Shown one piece after another: positions 25,479 through 34,909 of a stretch of 64,000 bases of DNA. Each line of letters begins with the position of its first letter. The stretch's first letter is position 1. This stretch comes from Clostridium sp. (lineage in GTDB: Bacteria; Bacillota; Clostridia; Lachnospirales; Lachnospiraceae), in the NCBI GenBank assembly GCA_018377235.1, contig JAGZZT010000004.1, forward strand, positions 142,005 through 206,004. The letters run 5' to 3'. The notes beneath the pieces are model-generated. The model had not been told where the DNA came from and made no database searches. It saw only the letters and a program-made list of their open reading frames with translations. Made by a program: the position numbers and the translations under genes.

Positions 25479-26858
25479 ATGACAGAAAATAAAGATTTTC
25501 TAGGAACAGAGCCTGTTGGAAGGCTGCTTCGTAATCTAGCGCTTCCCACTGTGGCTGCTCAGCTTATCAACATGCTCTATAACATTGTAGACCGTATTTA
25601 CATCGGCCATATTCCCGGAGACGGTCCTATGGCTCTGACGGGAGTCGGCGTCTGTATGCCGATTATTATGATTGTATCTGCCTTCGCAGCCCTTGTAAGC
25701 ACCGGAGGCGCTCCCCGGGCATCAATTGCTATGGGCCGCGGGGAACAGAATTTAGCAGAAAATATACTGGGAAACTGCTTTTTTCTGCAGGTTCTGGTAT
25801 CAGCTGTGCTGACTGCTGTCCTTCTCATCTGGAACCGTGATTTCCTCATGGCCTTCGGCGCCAGTGAAAACACCATCAGTTATGCTGTCAGCTACATGAA
25901 TATTTATGCCATGGGAACCATCTTCGTCCAGCTTACTCTGGGTATGAACGCCTTTATTACCGCTCAGGGCTTCGCCAAAATCGGCATGCTGTCTGTTCTC
26001 ATTGGAGCTGTTCTGAACATTGTGCTGGATCCGATTTTCATCTTTGGTCTGGGAATGGGCGTCCGGGGAGCTGCGGCAGCCACAGTTCTCTCTCAGGCGG
26101 TTTCCTGCATCTGGGTGCTGTCCTTCCTGGCAGGAAAGAAAACCTTCCTGCGTATTCGTGCGAAATATATGCGTCTGAACCCAAAGATATTTCTGCCTTG
26201 TATTGCCCTGGGACTGGCTACCTTTATTATGCAGGCCAGCGAGAGCGTTATTTCTGTCTGCTTTAACTCTTCCCTTTTAAACTACGGAGGCGATATCGCA
26301 GTCGGAGCTATGACTATTCTTACCAGCGTCATGCAGTTCGCCATGCTGCCTCTTCAAGGGCTTGGGCAGGGAGCTCAGCCCATCATCAGCTACAACTATG
26401 GAGCCGGCAATAAGAGCCGGGTAAAGAAGGCCTATTTTCTCCTCTTAAAGAGCAGTCTCTTCTATGCCTGTCTGCTCTGGGGCGGAATTATGCTGTTCCC
26501 TTCCAAATTCGCCAGTATCTTTACCTCCGATCCACAGCTGGTAGAGTTCTCCGCCAGAGCTCTGCGTATCTATATGGCCGCTCTGTTTATCTTTGGTATC
26601 CAGATGGCCTGCCAGATGACGTTCACCTCGCTCGGAAATGCTAAGGCGTCCATCGCTGTGGCAGTTGTGAGAAAATTTGTCCTCCTCCTGCCGCTTATCT
26701 ATCTGCTGCCTCGGATTCTGCCTATGGATCAGACTATCTCTGTCTATCTGTCAGAACCAATCGCAGATATTTTAGCTGTAACTTTCACTGCGATTCTCTT
26801 TACCTTCCAGTTCCGAAAAGCGCTTCAAGTACTGGATCGGCAGACAGCGTCTGTCTGA
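25479..26858 (+). CDS. MATE-family efflux transporter (MepA-like)
   Basis: Multidrug exporter of 459 residues with about 12 membrane segments; features such as PTVAAQLINMLYNIVDRIYIGHIP near the N-terminus and LGQGAQPIISYNYGAG in the second half resemble the MepA/NorM group. Coupling with marR upstream is the classic arrangement for an inducible pump. AAAGGAG precedes the ATG. It ends at a strong terminator. Confidence 0.92.
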   Translation: MTENKDFLGTEPVGRLLRNLALPTVAAQLINMLYNIVDRIYIGHIPGDGPMALTGVGVCMPIIMIVSAFAALVSTGGAPRASIAMGRGEQNLAENILGNCFFLQVLVSAVLTAVLLIWNRDFLMAFGASENTISYAVSYMNIYAMGTIFVQLTLGMNAFITAQGFAKIGMLSVLIGAVLNIVLDPIFIFGLGMGVRGAAAATVLSQAVSCIWVLSFLAGKKTFLRIRAKYMRLNPKIFLPCIALGLATFIMQASESVISVCFNSSLLNYGGDIAVGAMTILTSVMQFAMLPLQGLGQGAQPIISYNYGAGNKSRVKKAYFLLLKSSLFYACLLWGGIMLFPSKFASIFTSDPQLVEFSARALRIYMAALFIFGIQMACQMTFTSLGNAKASIAVAVVRKFVLLLPLIYLLPRILPMDQTISVYLSEPIADILAVTFTAILFTFQFRKALQVLDRQTASV

Positions 26859-26904
26859 AACTGATTTGCAGCTTAACCTATACGTTTTAAAATAATGGCG
26901 CTCC

Positions 26905-26956
26905 AAAAAAACCGCTCCAGGCAGACTATCACGTCCAGCCGGAGCGGTTTTTATTT
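26905..26956 (+). terminator. Terminator after the marR-MATE operon
   Basis: AACCGCTCC and GGAGCGGTT arms flank a loop of about 23 bases, followed by a T-rich run. The A-run on the left side means it could also act for minus-strand transcripts. Beyond it, up to glyS at 27166, nothing further is seen. Confidence 0.85.
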
Positions 26957-27165
26957 TCTGTTATTTTGTTTTCAATTCTTCAGATTTCATATCATCAGCG
27001 ACAGAAAACGGAAATCCAGCTTTCCCCTGTCATTTCTGCGGCCGCCTCGTCTTCAGTTTTTCCTGAATCCTTTTTAATCTTACGCCTTTTTTGTAAAGTC
27101 TGCAGCCGTCTCTGTGTAAAAACTGGGAAAAATCTTCAAAAACAACGCTTCAAACCGTTCTGATT

Positions 27166-28554
27166 TTAGAAGCGGAATTTGTCCTCCAGGTAGCTCTTCA
27201 GCTCTGTAATCGGCACTCTTACCTGCTCCATAGTATCACGGTCGCGGACTGTAACTGCGCCGTCTGTCTCAGAATCAAAGTCGTAGGTTACACAGAACGG
27301 AGTTCCAATCTCATCCTGTCTTCTGTATCTCTTTCCGATATTTCCTCTGTCGTCAAACTCACAGTTGTAATACTTAGAAAGCTCTGCGTAAACCTTCTCA
27401 GCGCCTTCGTTTAACTTCTTGGACAGAGGGAGCACGCCTACCTTCACAGGAGCGATAGCTGGGTGGAAATGAAGAACCGTTCTCACATCTCCCTCTCCAA
27501 TCTCCTCCTCGTCGTATGCAGAGCAGAGGAATGCCAGCGTCACGCGGTCAGCGCCCAGGGACGGCTCGATTACATATGGAATATATTTCTCCTTCTTCTC
27601 ATCGTCAAAGTAGGTCATGTCCTGTCCAGATACGTTCTGGTGCTGGGTCAGGTCATAGTCTGTTCTGTCTGCAATTCCCCAAAGCTCGCCCCAGCCGAAG
27701 GGGAACAGGAACTCCAGATCCGTGGTAGCCTTACTGTAAAAGCACAGCTCCTCCGGAGAGTGATCGCGGGCGCGCATCTCGTCCGGCTTGATTCCCAGGT
27801 TCTGCAGCCAGTCGATACAGTACTGTTTCCAGTATGCAAACCACTCTAAATCAGTGCCAGGCTCGCAGAAAAACTCTAACTCCATCTGCTCAAACTCTCT
27901 GGTACGGAAAGTGAAGTTTCCAGGAGTAATCTCATTACGGAAAGATTTTCCAATCTGTCCGATTCCAAATGGAATCTTCTTTCTGGATGTTCTCTGAACA
28001 TTCTTGAAATTCACGAAAATACCCTGAGCAGTCTCAGGTCTTAAATATACAGTATTCTTTGCATCCTCTGTTACGCCCTGGAAGGTTTTAAACATCAGGT
28101 TGAACTGACGGATATCTGTGAAGTCGTGCTTTCCGCAGCTTGGGCAGCAGATGTTATGATCATCGATATACTTCTTCATCTCTTCCTGAGACCATCCGTC
28201 CACAGAGCCCTCAATCTCAATATTATTTTCCGCCATATAGTCCTCAATCAGCTTGTCTGCACGGAATCTCTCCTTACAGGATTTGCAGTCCATCAGCGGA
28301 TCGGAAAAGCCTCCTAAATGGCCGGACGCCACCCAGGTCTGGGAATTCATTAAGATAGCGCAGTCTACGCCTACGTTATATGGGCTTTCCTGCACAAACT
28401 TCTGCCACCAGGCCTTCTTTACATTATTTTTAAGCTCCACACCCAGATTGCCGTAATCCCATGTATTTGCAAGGCCTCCATATATCTCGGATCCCGGGTA
28501 TACAAAGCCTCTGGACTTCGCTAACGCTACAATTTTTTCCATCGTCTTTTCCAT
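27166..28554 (-). CDS. glyS: Glycyl-tRNA synthetase (single-chain, dimeric type)
   Basis: Charges tRNA-Gly. This is the 462-residue homodimeric form rather than the two-subunit GlyQ/GlyS form. The class II core is visible, including FVYPGSEIYGGLANTWDYGNLG near the N-terminus (motif 1 region), FRNEITP (motif 2) and the C-terminal anticodon-binding domain (IAPVKVGVLPL onward). Zinc-type CKSC and CPSC pairs occur in the insertion. AGGAGG precedes the ATG. It is 22 bases behind a lipoprotein gene; no T-box leader is visible. Confidence 0.95.
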   Translation of the reverse strand: MEKTMEKIVALAKSRGFVYPGSEIYGGLANTWDYGNLGVELKNNVKKAWWQKFVQESPYNVGVDCAILMNSQTWVASGHLGGFSDPLMDCKSCKERFRADKLIEDYMAENNIEIEGSVDGWSQEEMKKYIDDHNICCPSCGKHDFTDIRQFNLMFKTFQGVTEDAKNTVYLRPETAQGIFVNFKNVQRTSRKKIPFGIGQIGKSFRNEITPGNFTFRTREFEQMELEFFCEPGTDLEWFAYWKQYCIDWLQNLGIKPDEMRARDHSPEELCFYSKATTDLEFLFPFGWGELWGIADRTDYDLTQHQNVSGQDMTYFDDEKKEKYIPYVIEPSLGADRVTLAFLCSAYDEEEIGEGDVRTVLHFHPAIAPVKVGVLPLSKKLNEGAEKVYAELSKYYNCEFDDRGNIGKRYRRQDEIGTPFCVTYDFDSETDGAVTVRDRDTMEQVRVPITELKSYLEDKFRF

Positions 28555-28576
28555 AAATAAACCTCCTGCTTATCGC

Positions 28577-29209
28577 TTATTTTTCTTTAAACACGACAAC
28601 TGACGTTTCTCCATCCGAAAGCTTCACAGACATACTGTCAAGAATCTGCGCACCTGCGCTCACATAGAGAATCTCTCCCTCTGTCTCCAGGACGCCTCCT
28701 CCCTGAACAGATACGGCCGCCGCGTGTTTTTCTTTGGCGGCGTCCAGCCCGGAAGCCGGAGAACCGTCGGCCTTTATCAACTCTCCGGAAAGCCATCCGG
28801 CTGTTCCGGCCTCTGCCGCGCTCTTTACCTCAATACTTGAAAATGTGTTGCTGCTGTCTTCGTTTTCGTCGCTCTGTCTGAAAGAAATCAAAGCGTCGGC
28901 GCTCTCGTACTCAAACACCGCTTTCATAACGCCCTTTTCTGCAGTACAGGATTCGAGGAACACAGGACCGCCATCCTCTCCTTTACCGCTTTTCTCATTA
29001 AAACGGCTGACCGCTCCCTCTAAAAATTCCTTCAGCTCTCCCTCATCAAAACTTTCTTCTGACTCAAGAACCAGAGCGCTCCTAAGCGTCCCGTCTCCGG
29101 AGACATAGACGCAGCTCTGATCCGGGGAAAACGCGTTCTTCCCGCCGCTGCAGCCTGCCAACAGCACTCCTGCAGCCACTGCAGCAAGTATCAGCCTGGC
29201 CTTTCTCAT
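28577..29209 (-). CDS. Small secreted lipoprotein, function unknown
   Basis: About 210 residues with a lipoprotein signal peptide (LILAAVAAGVLLAGC) and a mature part rich in Glu, Ser and Gly. No recognised family. Two adjacent ATGs follow AGGAGG; the second (29207-29209) has the better spacing. It precedes glyS in one transcript with its own promoter. The mature sequence contains a repeated pattern of short beta-like segments (VYVSGDGTL, GEILYVSAGA), but no catalytic motif is seen. Confidence 0.75.
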   Translation of the reverse strand: MRKARLILAAVAAGVLLAGCSGGKNAFSPDQSCVYVSGDGTLRSALVLESEESFDEGELKEFLEGAVSRFNEKSGKGEDGGPVFLESCTAEKGVMKAVFEYESADALISFRQSDENEDSSNTFSSIEVKSAAEAGTAGWLSGELIKADGSPASGLDAAKEKHAAAVSVQGGGVLETEGEILYVSAGAQILDSMSVKLSDGETSVVVFKEK

Positions 29210-29229
29210 CATCTGCCCTCCTGAATCGT

Positions 29230-29299
29230 TTGCAGAGCCAGGTGTTCCCTGGTATCTGCAATATTGTTCTAGTATACCTGTTTTATGTATTCTTTTCAA
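29230..29299 (-). promoter_or_regulatory. Promoter and leader hairpin of the lipoprotein-glyS operon
   Basis: Minus-strand TTGAAA (29294-29299), 17-base spacer, TATACT (29271-29276). The leader (29230-29261) folds into a stem with TTGCAG/CTGCAA outer and CCAGG/CCTGG inner arms. Confidence 0.7.
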
Positions 29300-29347
29300 T
29301 ATATGGAAGAAAAGAAATTTTTTCCCATATGCCAGGTAAGTGCCATT

Positions 29348-30004
29348 TTATGTAACCACCCTGAGAATCTCCAGGGAGCGGAATTCCCGATCCACATACC
29401 TGCGCTTATTGTCCTCCACACACCGGGAAAACTCCTCAAACACCGGTTCTGTCAGAAGAAAGGTATAGAGCTTTTCAATGGGCGTGGAAATCACAAACTG
29501 CCAGGCGTAGGCGGCTGAATCACTGACCGTCCGCTCCGGAAGCTCCCGGTACTCTCCCTCAATGGTCATCAGACGCAGCTCGAAGATACGGCGCACCAGC
29601 TGATTGGGGATGCCAGGCTTTAAGAGGGCCCGGTAGGACTGATAGAGCAGCCGTATGGTCTCTGATTCATCCACATTTTCTCGTCCATAGTAGCCGGCAA
29701 ACTCAGCAAAATACGAAGCGTAGCAGGCACACTCCATGTCCTTTGACAGTTCCTCGAAGTAATTTTCCACCTCAGCGCTGTAAAGATTGTAGGCGTCCCG
29801 CCCCTCGCTCATGGTGAATACGCCGAATACAAAGGGACGGGAAGGCGCTCTCAGCAGACTGGAGGCCCGCTTGGCTCCTCTGGCGAAACAGGTAATCTTC
29901 CCCCGCTCTTTTGTGAGGATTACCAGACGTTTGTCGTAGTCCCCGACCGGGGACGCGCTGATCACCATTCCGGTGGCTGAAATCAGCTCCCGCACGGTTT
30001 TCAC
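29348..30004 (-). CDS. recO: DNA repair protein RecO (short form)
   Basis: Recombination mediator that helps load RecA on SSB-coated DNA with RecR. The N-terminal OB fold is clear (GDYDKRLVILTKERGKITCFARGAKRASSLLRAP), as is the helical ECACYASYFAEF segment. At 218 residues it is shorter than usual, and the C-terminal zinc-finger cysteines present in many RecO proteins are missing; the region instead reads GEYRELPERTVSDSAAYAWQF. The start is GTG at 30002-30004, 12 bases past the era stop, consistent with the conserved era-recO pairing. Confidence 0.9.
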   Translation of the reverse strand: MKTVRELISATGMVISASPVGDYDKRLVILTKERGKITCFARGAKRASSLLRAPSRPFVFGVFTMSEGRDAYNLYSAEVENYFEELSKDMECACYASYFAEFAGYYGRENVDESETIRLLYQSYRALLKPGIPNQLVRRIFELRLMTIEGEYRELPERTVSDSAAYAWQFVISTPIEKLYTFLLTEPVFEEFSRCVEDNKRRYVDREFRSLEILRVVT

Positions 30005-30016
30005 CCTGCCTTTCCT

Positions 30017-30922
30017 TTAAATATCCTTGGGATTGTACCCGTAATTCTTCATGTAAAGATCACTGTCTCTCCACTCCCTGCGCACCTTCACCCACAGCTT
30101 CAGATTTACCTGGGTATCCATCAGGTTTCCTATCTCCATTCTGGCAGAAGTTCCAATCTTCTTGAGCATGCTGCCGCCCTTTCCGATGATGATTCCCTTG
30201 TGGGAGTCGCGCTCGCAGACAATAGTGGCTTCAATGTCAATCATGCCATTTTTCCGCTCCGTCATACGCTCGATGGTAACAGCAATTCCATGGGGAATCT
30301 CATCGTCCAGCATACGAAGAGCCTTTTCCCGAATCAGCTCTGCCGCAATCTGGCGCATGGGCTGATCCGTCACCGTATCCTCGTCATAAAACTGGGGGCC
30401 ATATGGCAGGTATTTGAAAATGCTGTCCTTCACATCCTCTACATTTATCTCCTTTAAGGCAGACACAGGGATAATTTCCGAAAAGCTGCATATATCCTTG
30501 TAGGCCGCGATAAAGGTAAGAATATCCTCTTTATTCTTAACTGTGTCAATTTTATTGATCACAAGAAGTACCGGCGTCTTCACTTTTTTCAGCTGCTCCG
30601 CAATGTGGCGCTCTCCTGCTCCAATGAAAGTGGTAGGCTCCACCAGCCAGAGGATCACATCCACCTCCTGTAAGGTGTGCTCCGCCACGCTGACCATATA
30701 TTCTCCCAGCTTGTTTTTCGCTTTGTGTATCCCCGGCGTATCCAGGAAAATAATCTGTCCTCTCTCATCTGTGTAAACTGTCTGAATCCTGTTTCTTGTG
30801 GTCTGAGGCTTATCAGAGGTGATAGCAATCTTCTGCCCGATCAGATGGTTCATTAGAGTAGATTTTCCCACATTAGGCCGCCCAATCAGTGTCACAAAGC
30901 CAGATTTAAAATTCTGCTCCAT
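30017..30922 (-). CDS. era: GTPase Era
   Basis: Essential GTPase in 30S ribosome maturation, binding the 3' end of 16S rRNA. It has 301 residues. The G domain has GRPNVGKST (14-22), DTPG and NKID, followed by a C-terminal KH domain with GKGGSMLKKIG. It forms an operon with recO downstream and follows the M16 peptidase gene by 22 bases. Confidence 0.96.
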   Translation of the reverse strand: MEQNFKSGFVTLIGRPNVGKSTLMNHLIGQKIAITSDKPQTTRNRIQTVYTDERGQIIFLDTPGIHKAKNKLGEYMVSVAEHTLQEVDVILWLVEPTTFIGAGERHIAEQLKKVKTPVLLVINKIDTVKNKEDILTFIAAYKDICSFSEIIPVSALKEINVEDVKDSIFKYLPYGPQFYDEDTVTDQPMRQIAAELIREKALRMLDDEIPHGIAVTIERMTERKNGMIDIEATIVCERDSHKGIIIGKGGSMLKKIGTSARMEIGNLMDTQVNLKLWVKVRREWRDSDLYMKNYGYNPKDI

Positions 30923-30944
30923 ATAAATTTTCTCCTTTGCACGC

Positions 30945-33866
30945 TTAATTAAATAAATTTTTCACCTCACCGAACATCTCCTGGTTTTCCCGGATCTTCT
31001 CCGCATTTCCAATCACGCAGAGGCTGCCTGTATTTAGAATTTCCCGAATGATAGGAGCCAGCTGCCGAATATCCTCCTTTGTCACCTTCAGGATCTCTTC
31101 CCTCTCCTGCTTAAACATCTCATCTGTCAGGTGGGAGAAATAGGCTGCATCCGCCTTGCTTCCCTTGTAAGGCGCCAGCAGAGGAACATCCAGATCACTG
31201 ACTGTTCCAATGACATACTTTGTCATGTCTCTCTCGTCCGCATCAAATTCCTCGAGATATTTTATTACATTTTCAAATACCTGGTTGGTCTCTGCCAGGT
31301 TTGGATCCCGGTAGGATACAAAGTAGCCCTCTCCTGTCCGTCCGGCTCCGTTCATAACGCCGTAAGCGCCGCCCTTGACCCTGACATTCAGCCAAAGGTA
31401 GTCATAGCCTAAAATCACCTTCAGCGTCCGAAGCGCTCCTGTATAGGAAAGGCCTCTTCCAGCAAAGGTTCCGCATCTGGCCACATAATTGACCTGGGAG
31501 GATGTTATAAAGCCTTCATTTTTATTATTTTTCTCACAGGCAAAGGCAAATCTCTCTCCGCCTGTTTCTGGAAGTGCGTCTGTCAGAAGCTTCAGGCTCT
31601 TCTTCATTCCATCGTAGCCCTTCTCGTCCGCCGTAAAGCTGAGCGTCAGATTGTCAGCCGTAAACAGGCGTCCTGCCGTCTCTTTCAGCTTTTCTATAAG
31701 AGTTTTCTTTCTCTCCTCAAAATTCTTCGCCAGATCCTCCAGGAACTGGTAGAAGGCGATTCCGCCAGTCACATCCCCATAGGCGGAAGAAGCTGAAAAG
31801 TAGGAGGTGGCTCTGGCCACAGCTGCAGAATGACCTGCCGAATTTAAACGCATCTGCGCCCTGGACTTTGTCTCATTGATAATTTCCAGAAGCCGCTTCT
31901 CATCGTCCAGTACAGAAGAGGTAAGAATCTCTCCCAAAATCGAGAAACCGAAATCCAGCTTTTCATAGAGTACTCTGGCTGTGCAGGCAAGCATGCCCGT
32001 AAACTGATCTGGTTCCTCCAGAGACGGATAAGACACAATACTGAAATTCACTCCGCCGCTGTTTAAGTTGATCTCGTCAGCCAGCTCCCCATAGCTGTAA
32101 TGCTCTGTGCTGACAGCCCCTAAAACAGCCTTTAAAAGTCCCGCGTAGGCCATATCCTCCTGGGGAATTCTGTCTGTATTAAACAGAGCTTTTACATAGC
32201 CGATACCTGAGGTAAAGATATTGTGGAACAGAACCTTGACTCCCTCTTCCTCACGCTCCTCCAAAATCAGCTTTTCCGGCTCTGGATCGATATCCTCTCT
32301 TTTGAGCAGAGGAATTTTTTCCAGATCCTCTCTGGGAGAAGGGGTATCCTGGTATTCCTTTAATTCCTTCGTAGCCTGGACAAGAGCGGCTCTCTGCTCC
32401 TGTGTCAGAGTCTCTCTGTAAGCAGCCAGCTTCTCCTCCAGCTTTTTATCCTCCTCGGCAGTCATGTTTTTCTTCGGACTTACTAAAATAACGGCAGTGG
32501 AAGGATTGTCAAGCAGCCAGGTCTGGATCAGATCTTCAAAATAGCCCTCGTCTATACTTCTCTTCAAGAAGGCGAAGGCCTCCTCGTACTCCAGGTAGAG
32601 CAGCGGATCCCCCTCATACAGCCAGCTGTCCAGACACTGAAGACCATACATCAGTCCCTTGGGGAAGGAGCCGAAATCTGCCTCTCTGCTGCGGAATTCG
32701 TAATAATTAACAGCAGCCAGAAGGCTCTTCTTATTCAGACCCTGATCTGCCAGTCTGCGCAGTGTTCCCTGTACCACTGCCAGAAATTCTCCCTTCTGCT
32801 CCCGGTTGGCGTCCTTGGCAATCACAGAGAAATACGGCTGTAAAATTCCATTTTCATAACCGCCCAGAATATCCTGACCAATACCTGCATTTAAAAGCTC
32901 CACTTTAAGAGGCGCTCCCGGCGCATCAATCAGCACATACTCCAGTACCTGAAACGCCAGATAGTGAATAGGGTTTAACGGCTCTCCCACCACGCTGCTG
33001 ACAGACAGATAGGTGGAATTTTCCTCTGACTCCGACTCTGTGATAGGGTAGAAAATCTCTCTCTCCTTCGGCGCATCAAAAGCCTTCTGGCTGCGGATCC
33101 TGGAATCTTTTTCCAGCCTGTCATACCTGGACAGATATTCTCTGTCCAGCCAGTCCAGCTTCTCCGCCATATCCATATCACCGTACAGATAGATATAGCT
33201 GTTGGACGGGTGGTAGTAGGTTCTGTGAAAATTCAGGAAATCCTCATAGGACAGCTTTGGAATTACTGCCGGATCTCCGCCGGATTCGCAGCCATAGCAG
33301 GTATCTGGGTAGAGGACATTTCTGGTGTAACGGTCCAGCACGCTCTCAGGAGAGGAAAAAGCGCCCTTCATCTCATTGTAAACCACGCCGTTCAAGGTGA
33401 CAGGGCTGTCCTCCGACTCCATCTCATAGTGCCATCCCTCCTGTCGGAAAATCTTTTCCTCTTTATAGATATTCGGATGAAGCACCGCGTCCATGTAGAC
33501 GTCCATCAGGTTCTGGAAATCCTTCTCATTGCAGCTGGCCACCGGGTATACCGTTTTATCCGGATAGGTCATGGCATTTAAAAAGGTGTTTAAAGAACCC
33601 TTCACCAGCTCTACAAAGGGATCTTTCACCGGGAATTTCTCAGAGCCGCACAGCACGCTGTGCTCTAAAATGTGGGCAACTCCTGTGCTGTCTGACGGCG
33701 GCGTGCGGAAGCCAATACAGAACACCTTGTTCTCATCGTCGTTGGACAGCAGAAAAATTCTTGCTCCTGTTTTCTTATGCTCCAGAATATATCCCCTGGA
33801 ATGAAGCTCCTCTACATACCTCTCTTCCTTCAGGCTGTAGGACTCCAGATCTGTGATTTGTCTCAT
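30945..33866 (-). CDS. M16C-family zinc metallopeptidase (PreP/falcilysin-like)
   Basis: Large insulinase-type peptidase of 973 residues with the inverted zinc motif HILEH (65-69), followed by the PreP-like segment VLCGSEKFPVKDPF and the NEMKGAFSSPESVLDRYTRNVLYPDT region. The length and order match the clamshell M16C enzymes that degrade unstructured peptides. There is no signal peptide, so it is probably cytoplasmic and recycles peptides. It lies between the YdcF-like gene and era. Confidence 0.92.
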   Translation of the reverse strand: MRQITDLESYSLKEERYVEELHSRGYILEHKKTGARIFLLSNDDENKVFCIGFRTPPSDSTGVAHILEHSVLCGSEKFPVKDPFVELVKGSLNTFLNAMTYPDKTVYPVASCNEKDFQNLMDVYMDAVLHPNIYKEEKIFRQEGWHYEMESEDSPVTLNGVVYNEMKGAFSSPESVLDRYTRNVLYPDTCYGCESGGDPAVIPKLSYEDFLNFHRTYYHPSNSYIYLYGDMDMAEKLDWLDREYLSRYDRLEKDSRIRSQKAFDAPKEREIFYPITESESEENSTYLSVSSVVGEPLNPIHYLAFQVLEYVLIDAPGAPLKVELLNAGIGQDILGGYENGILQPYFSVIAKDANREQKGEFLAVVQGTLRRLADQGLNKKSLLAAVNYYEFRSREADFGSFPKGLMYGLQCLDSWLYEGDPLLYLEYEEAFAFLKRSIDEGYFEDLIQTWLLDNPSTAVILVSPKKNMTAEEDKKLEEKLAAYRETLTQEQRAALVQATKELKEYQDTPSPREDLEKIPLLKREDIDPEPEKLILEEREEEGVKVLFHNIFTSGIGYVKALFNTDRIPQEDMAYAGLLKAVLGAVSTEHYSYGELADEINLNSGGVNFSIVSYPSLEEPDQFTGMLACTARVLYEKLDFGFSILGEILTSSVLDDEKRLLEIINETKSRAQMRLNSAGHSAAVARATSYFSASSAYGDVTGGIAFYQFLEDLAKNFEERKKTLIEKLKETAGRLFTADNLTLSFTADEKGYDGMKKSLKLLTDALPETGGERFAFACEKNNKNEGFITSSQVNYVARCGTFAGRGLSYTGALRTLKVILGYDYLWLNVRVKGGAYGVMNGAGRTGEGYFVSYRDPNLAETNQVFENVIKYLEEFDADERDMTKYVIGTVSDLDVPLLAPYKGSKADAAYFSHLTDEMFKQEREEILKVTKEDIRQLAPIIREILNTGSLCVIGNAEKIRENQEMFGEVKNLFN

Positions 33867-33921
33867 ATGATCTCCCTCTTCTTTCTCGAATTTTTTCTTG
33901 AAATAGCCAGTGTAATAGTCT

Positions 33922-33971
33922 AAGACAGAATCGGAAGGGCTGACGACAGGCTGCGCTTTCGATTCTGTCTT
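33922..33971. repeat. Inverted repeat between the YdcF-like and M16 genes
   Basis: Near-perfect 16-base arms at 33922-33937 and 33956-33971 (one mismatch) around an 18-base spacer form a strong hairpin. No T-run follows on the minus strand, so terminator function is uncertain. Confidence 0.5.
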
Positions 33972-33986
33972 GGGGCTTTCTAATAC

Positions 33987-34814
33987 TTATATATTTCCCA
34001 TAAATTTATCTTTTAATATAGCGAAACATTCCCGAATCCACAGATGCGGCGCCAGGCCGATATCTGTGGGAGCGGCAATGCCGTATACGTTTTTCACTCC
34101 CTGCTTTCTGGCAATGGCCTTAGCCCGGAACAGATGAAAATCGCTGGTCAGGATTCCAATGTGGATAGAATCCAGCTGATCTCCCGGCGAGTAGGCGTTC
34201 TGGGCCACTTCTCCGAAAATCTGGCGGAATACACTGTCCTTCCAGTTTTCCTGTTTCCGAATGACCTCCAGGCTGTACTGAATATTTTCCACTGTGTTTG
34301 TGGAGCGCGTCTCCAGCAGCAGCTGATTTTCCGGAACTCCGTTAAAGCGCAGATATTCATACATAGCCTGGGCTTCCGAAATCTCCTCATCCTCCCCTTT
34401 TCCCCCTGAGAGAACTAGAAAGGTGTTGGGATTTCTCTCTGCATACTCAATAGCCTGATCCAGACGTTTTCTCAGAGTGCGGCTGGGCTCTCTGCCATCC
34501 ACCTTAGCTCCCAGGACAATTACATAATCCATACTGTTCTTTGTAGCCGTCAAAATTCCACTCCCTATAAGAGCAATGACTGCCAGCAGAACCGTCAGAA
34601 CTGCGCCTGCCGCTGTCACAGCGGCTACGGCTGCCCAGACAGGAATCTGTTCTCTGTGTCCCGCATAATAGCGGCGTCCCAAAGCAAACATTCCCAGGAG
34701 AGCGGCGCACAATGGCCAGAACAGAGAAAATGAAATGGAAAATCCTATAGACGCCACCAGAGCCCCATAGTAGAGCAGGCACAGTGCTGCCGCTGCCTCC
34801 AGTATCCAGTTCAT
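33987..34814 (-). CDS. YdcF/SanA-like DUF218 membrane protein
   Basis: 275 residues. About four membrane segments lie in the first 90 residues, followed by a DUF218 domain beginning DYVIVLGAKV (about 96) with SGGKGEDEEISEAQAMYEYL and TSDFHLFRAKAIARKQG. The family is linked to envelope functions; the biochemical role is unsettled. GGAAGGAGG precedes the ATG. It follows a terminator-like hairpin after the U32 gene. Confidence 0.85.
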   Translation of the reverse strand: MNWILEAAAALCLLYYGALVASIGFSISFSLFWPLCAALLGMFALGRRYYAGHREQIPVWAAVAAVTAAGAVLTVLLAVIALIGSGILTATKNSMDYVIVLGAKVDGREPSRTLRKRLDQAIEYAERNPNTFLVLSGGKGEDEEISEAQAMYEYLRFNGVPENQLLLETRSTNTVENIQYSLEVIRKQENWKDSVFRQIFGEVAQNAYSPGDQLDSIHIGILTSDFHLFRAKAIARKQGVKNVYGIAAPTDIGLAPHLWIRECFAILKDKFMGNI

Positions 34815-34837
34815 ATTTTTCCTCCTTCCCGTGAGCT

Positions 34838-34881
34838 AAAAGGGGGTGCAAAATCAGCATCTCTGCTCTTTCGCATCCCCC
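34838..34881 (-). terminator. Terminator after the U32 peptidase gene
   Basis: Read on the minus strand, GGGGGATGC pairs with GCACCCCC and is followed by TTTT. It lies about 30 bases past the U32 stop. Confidence 0.7.
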
Positions 34882-34909
34882 GTTCCACTCTAAGAGCCCT
34901 GCAGACCGT

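Noticed and set aside
29210..29347. T-box or other riboswitch ahead of the lipoprotein-glyS operon
   Set aside because: Only a short promoter-proximal hairpin is present; no T-box sequence, specifier loop or terminator/antiterminator pair was found.
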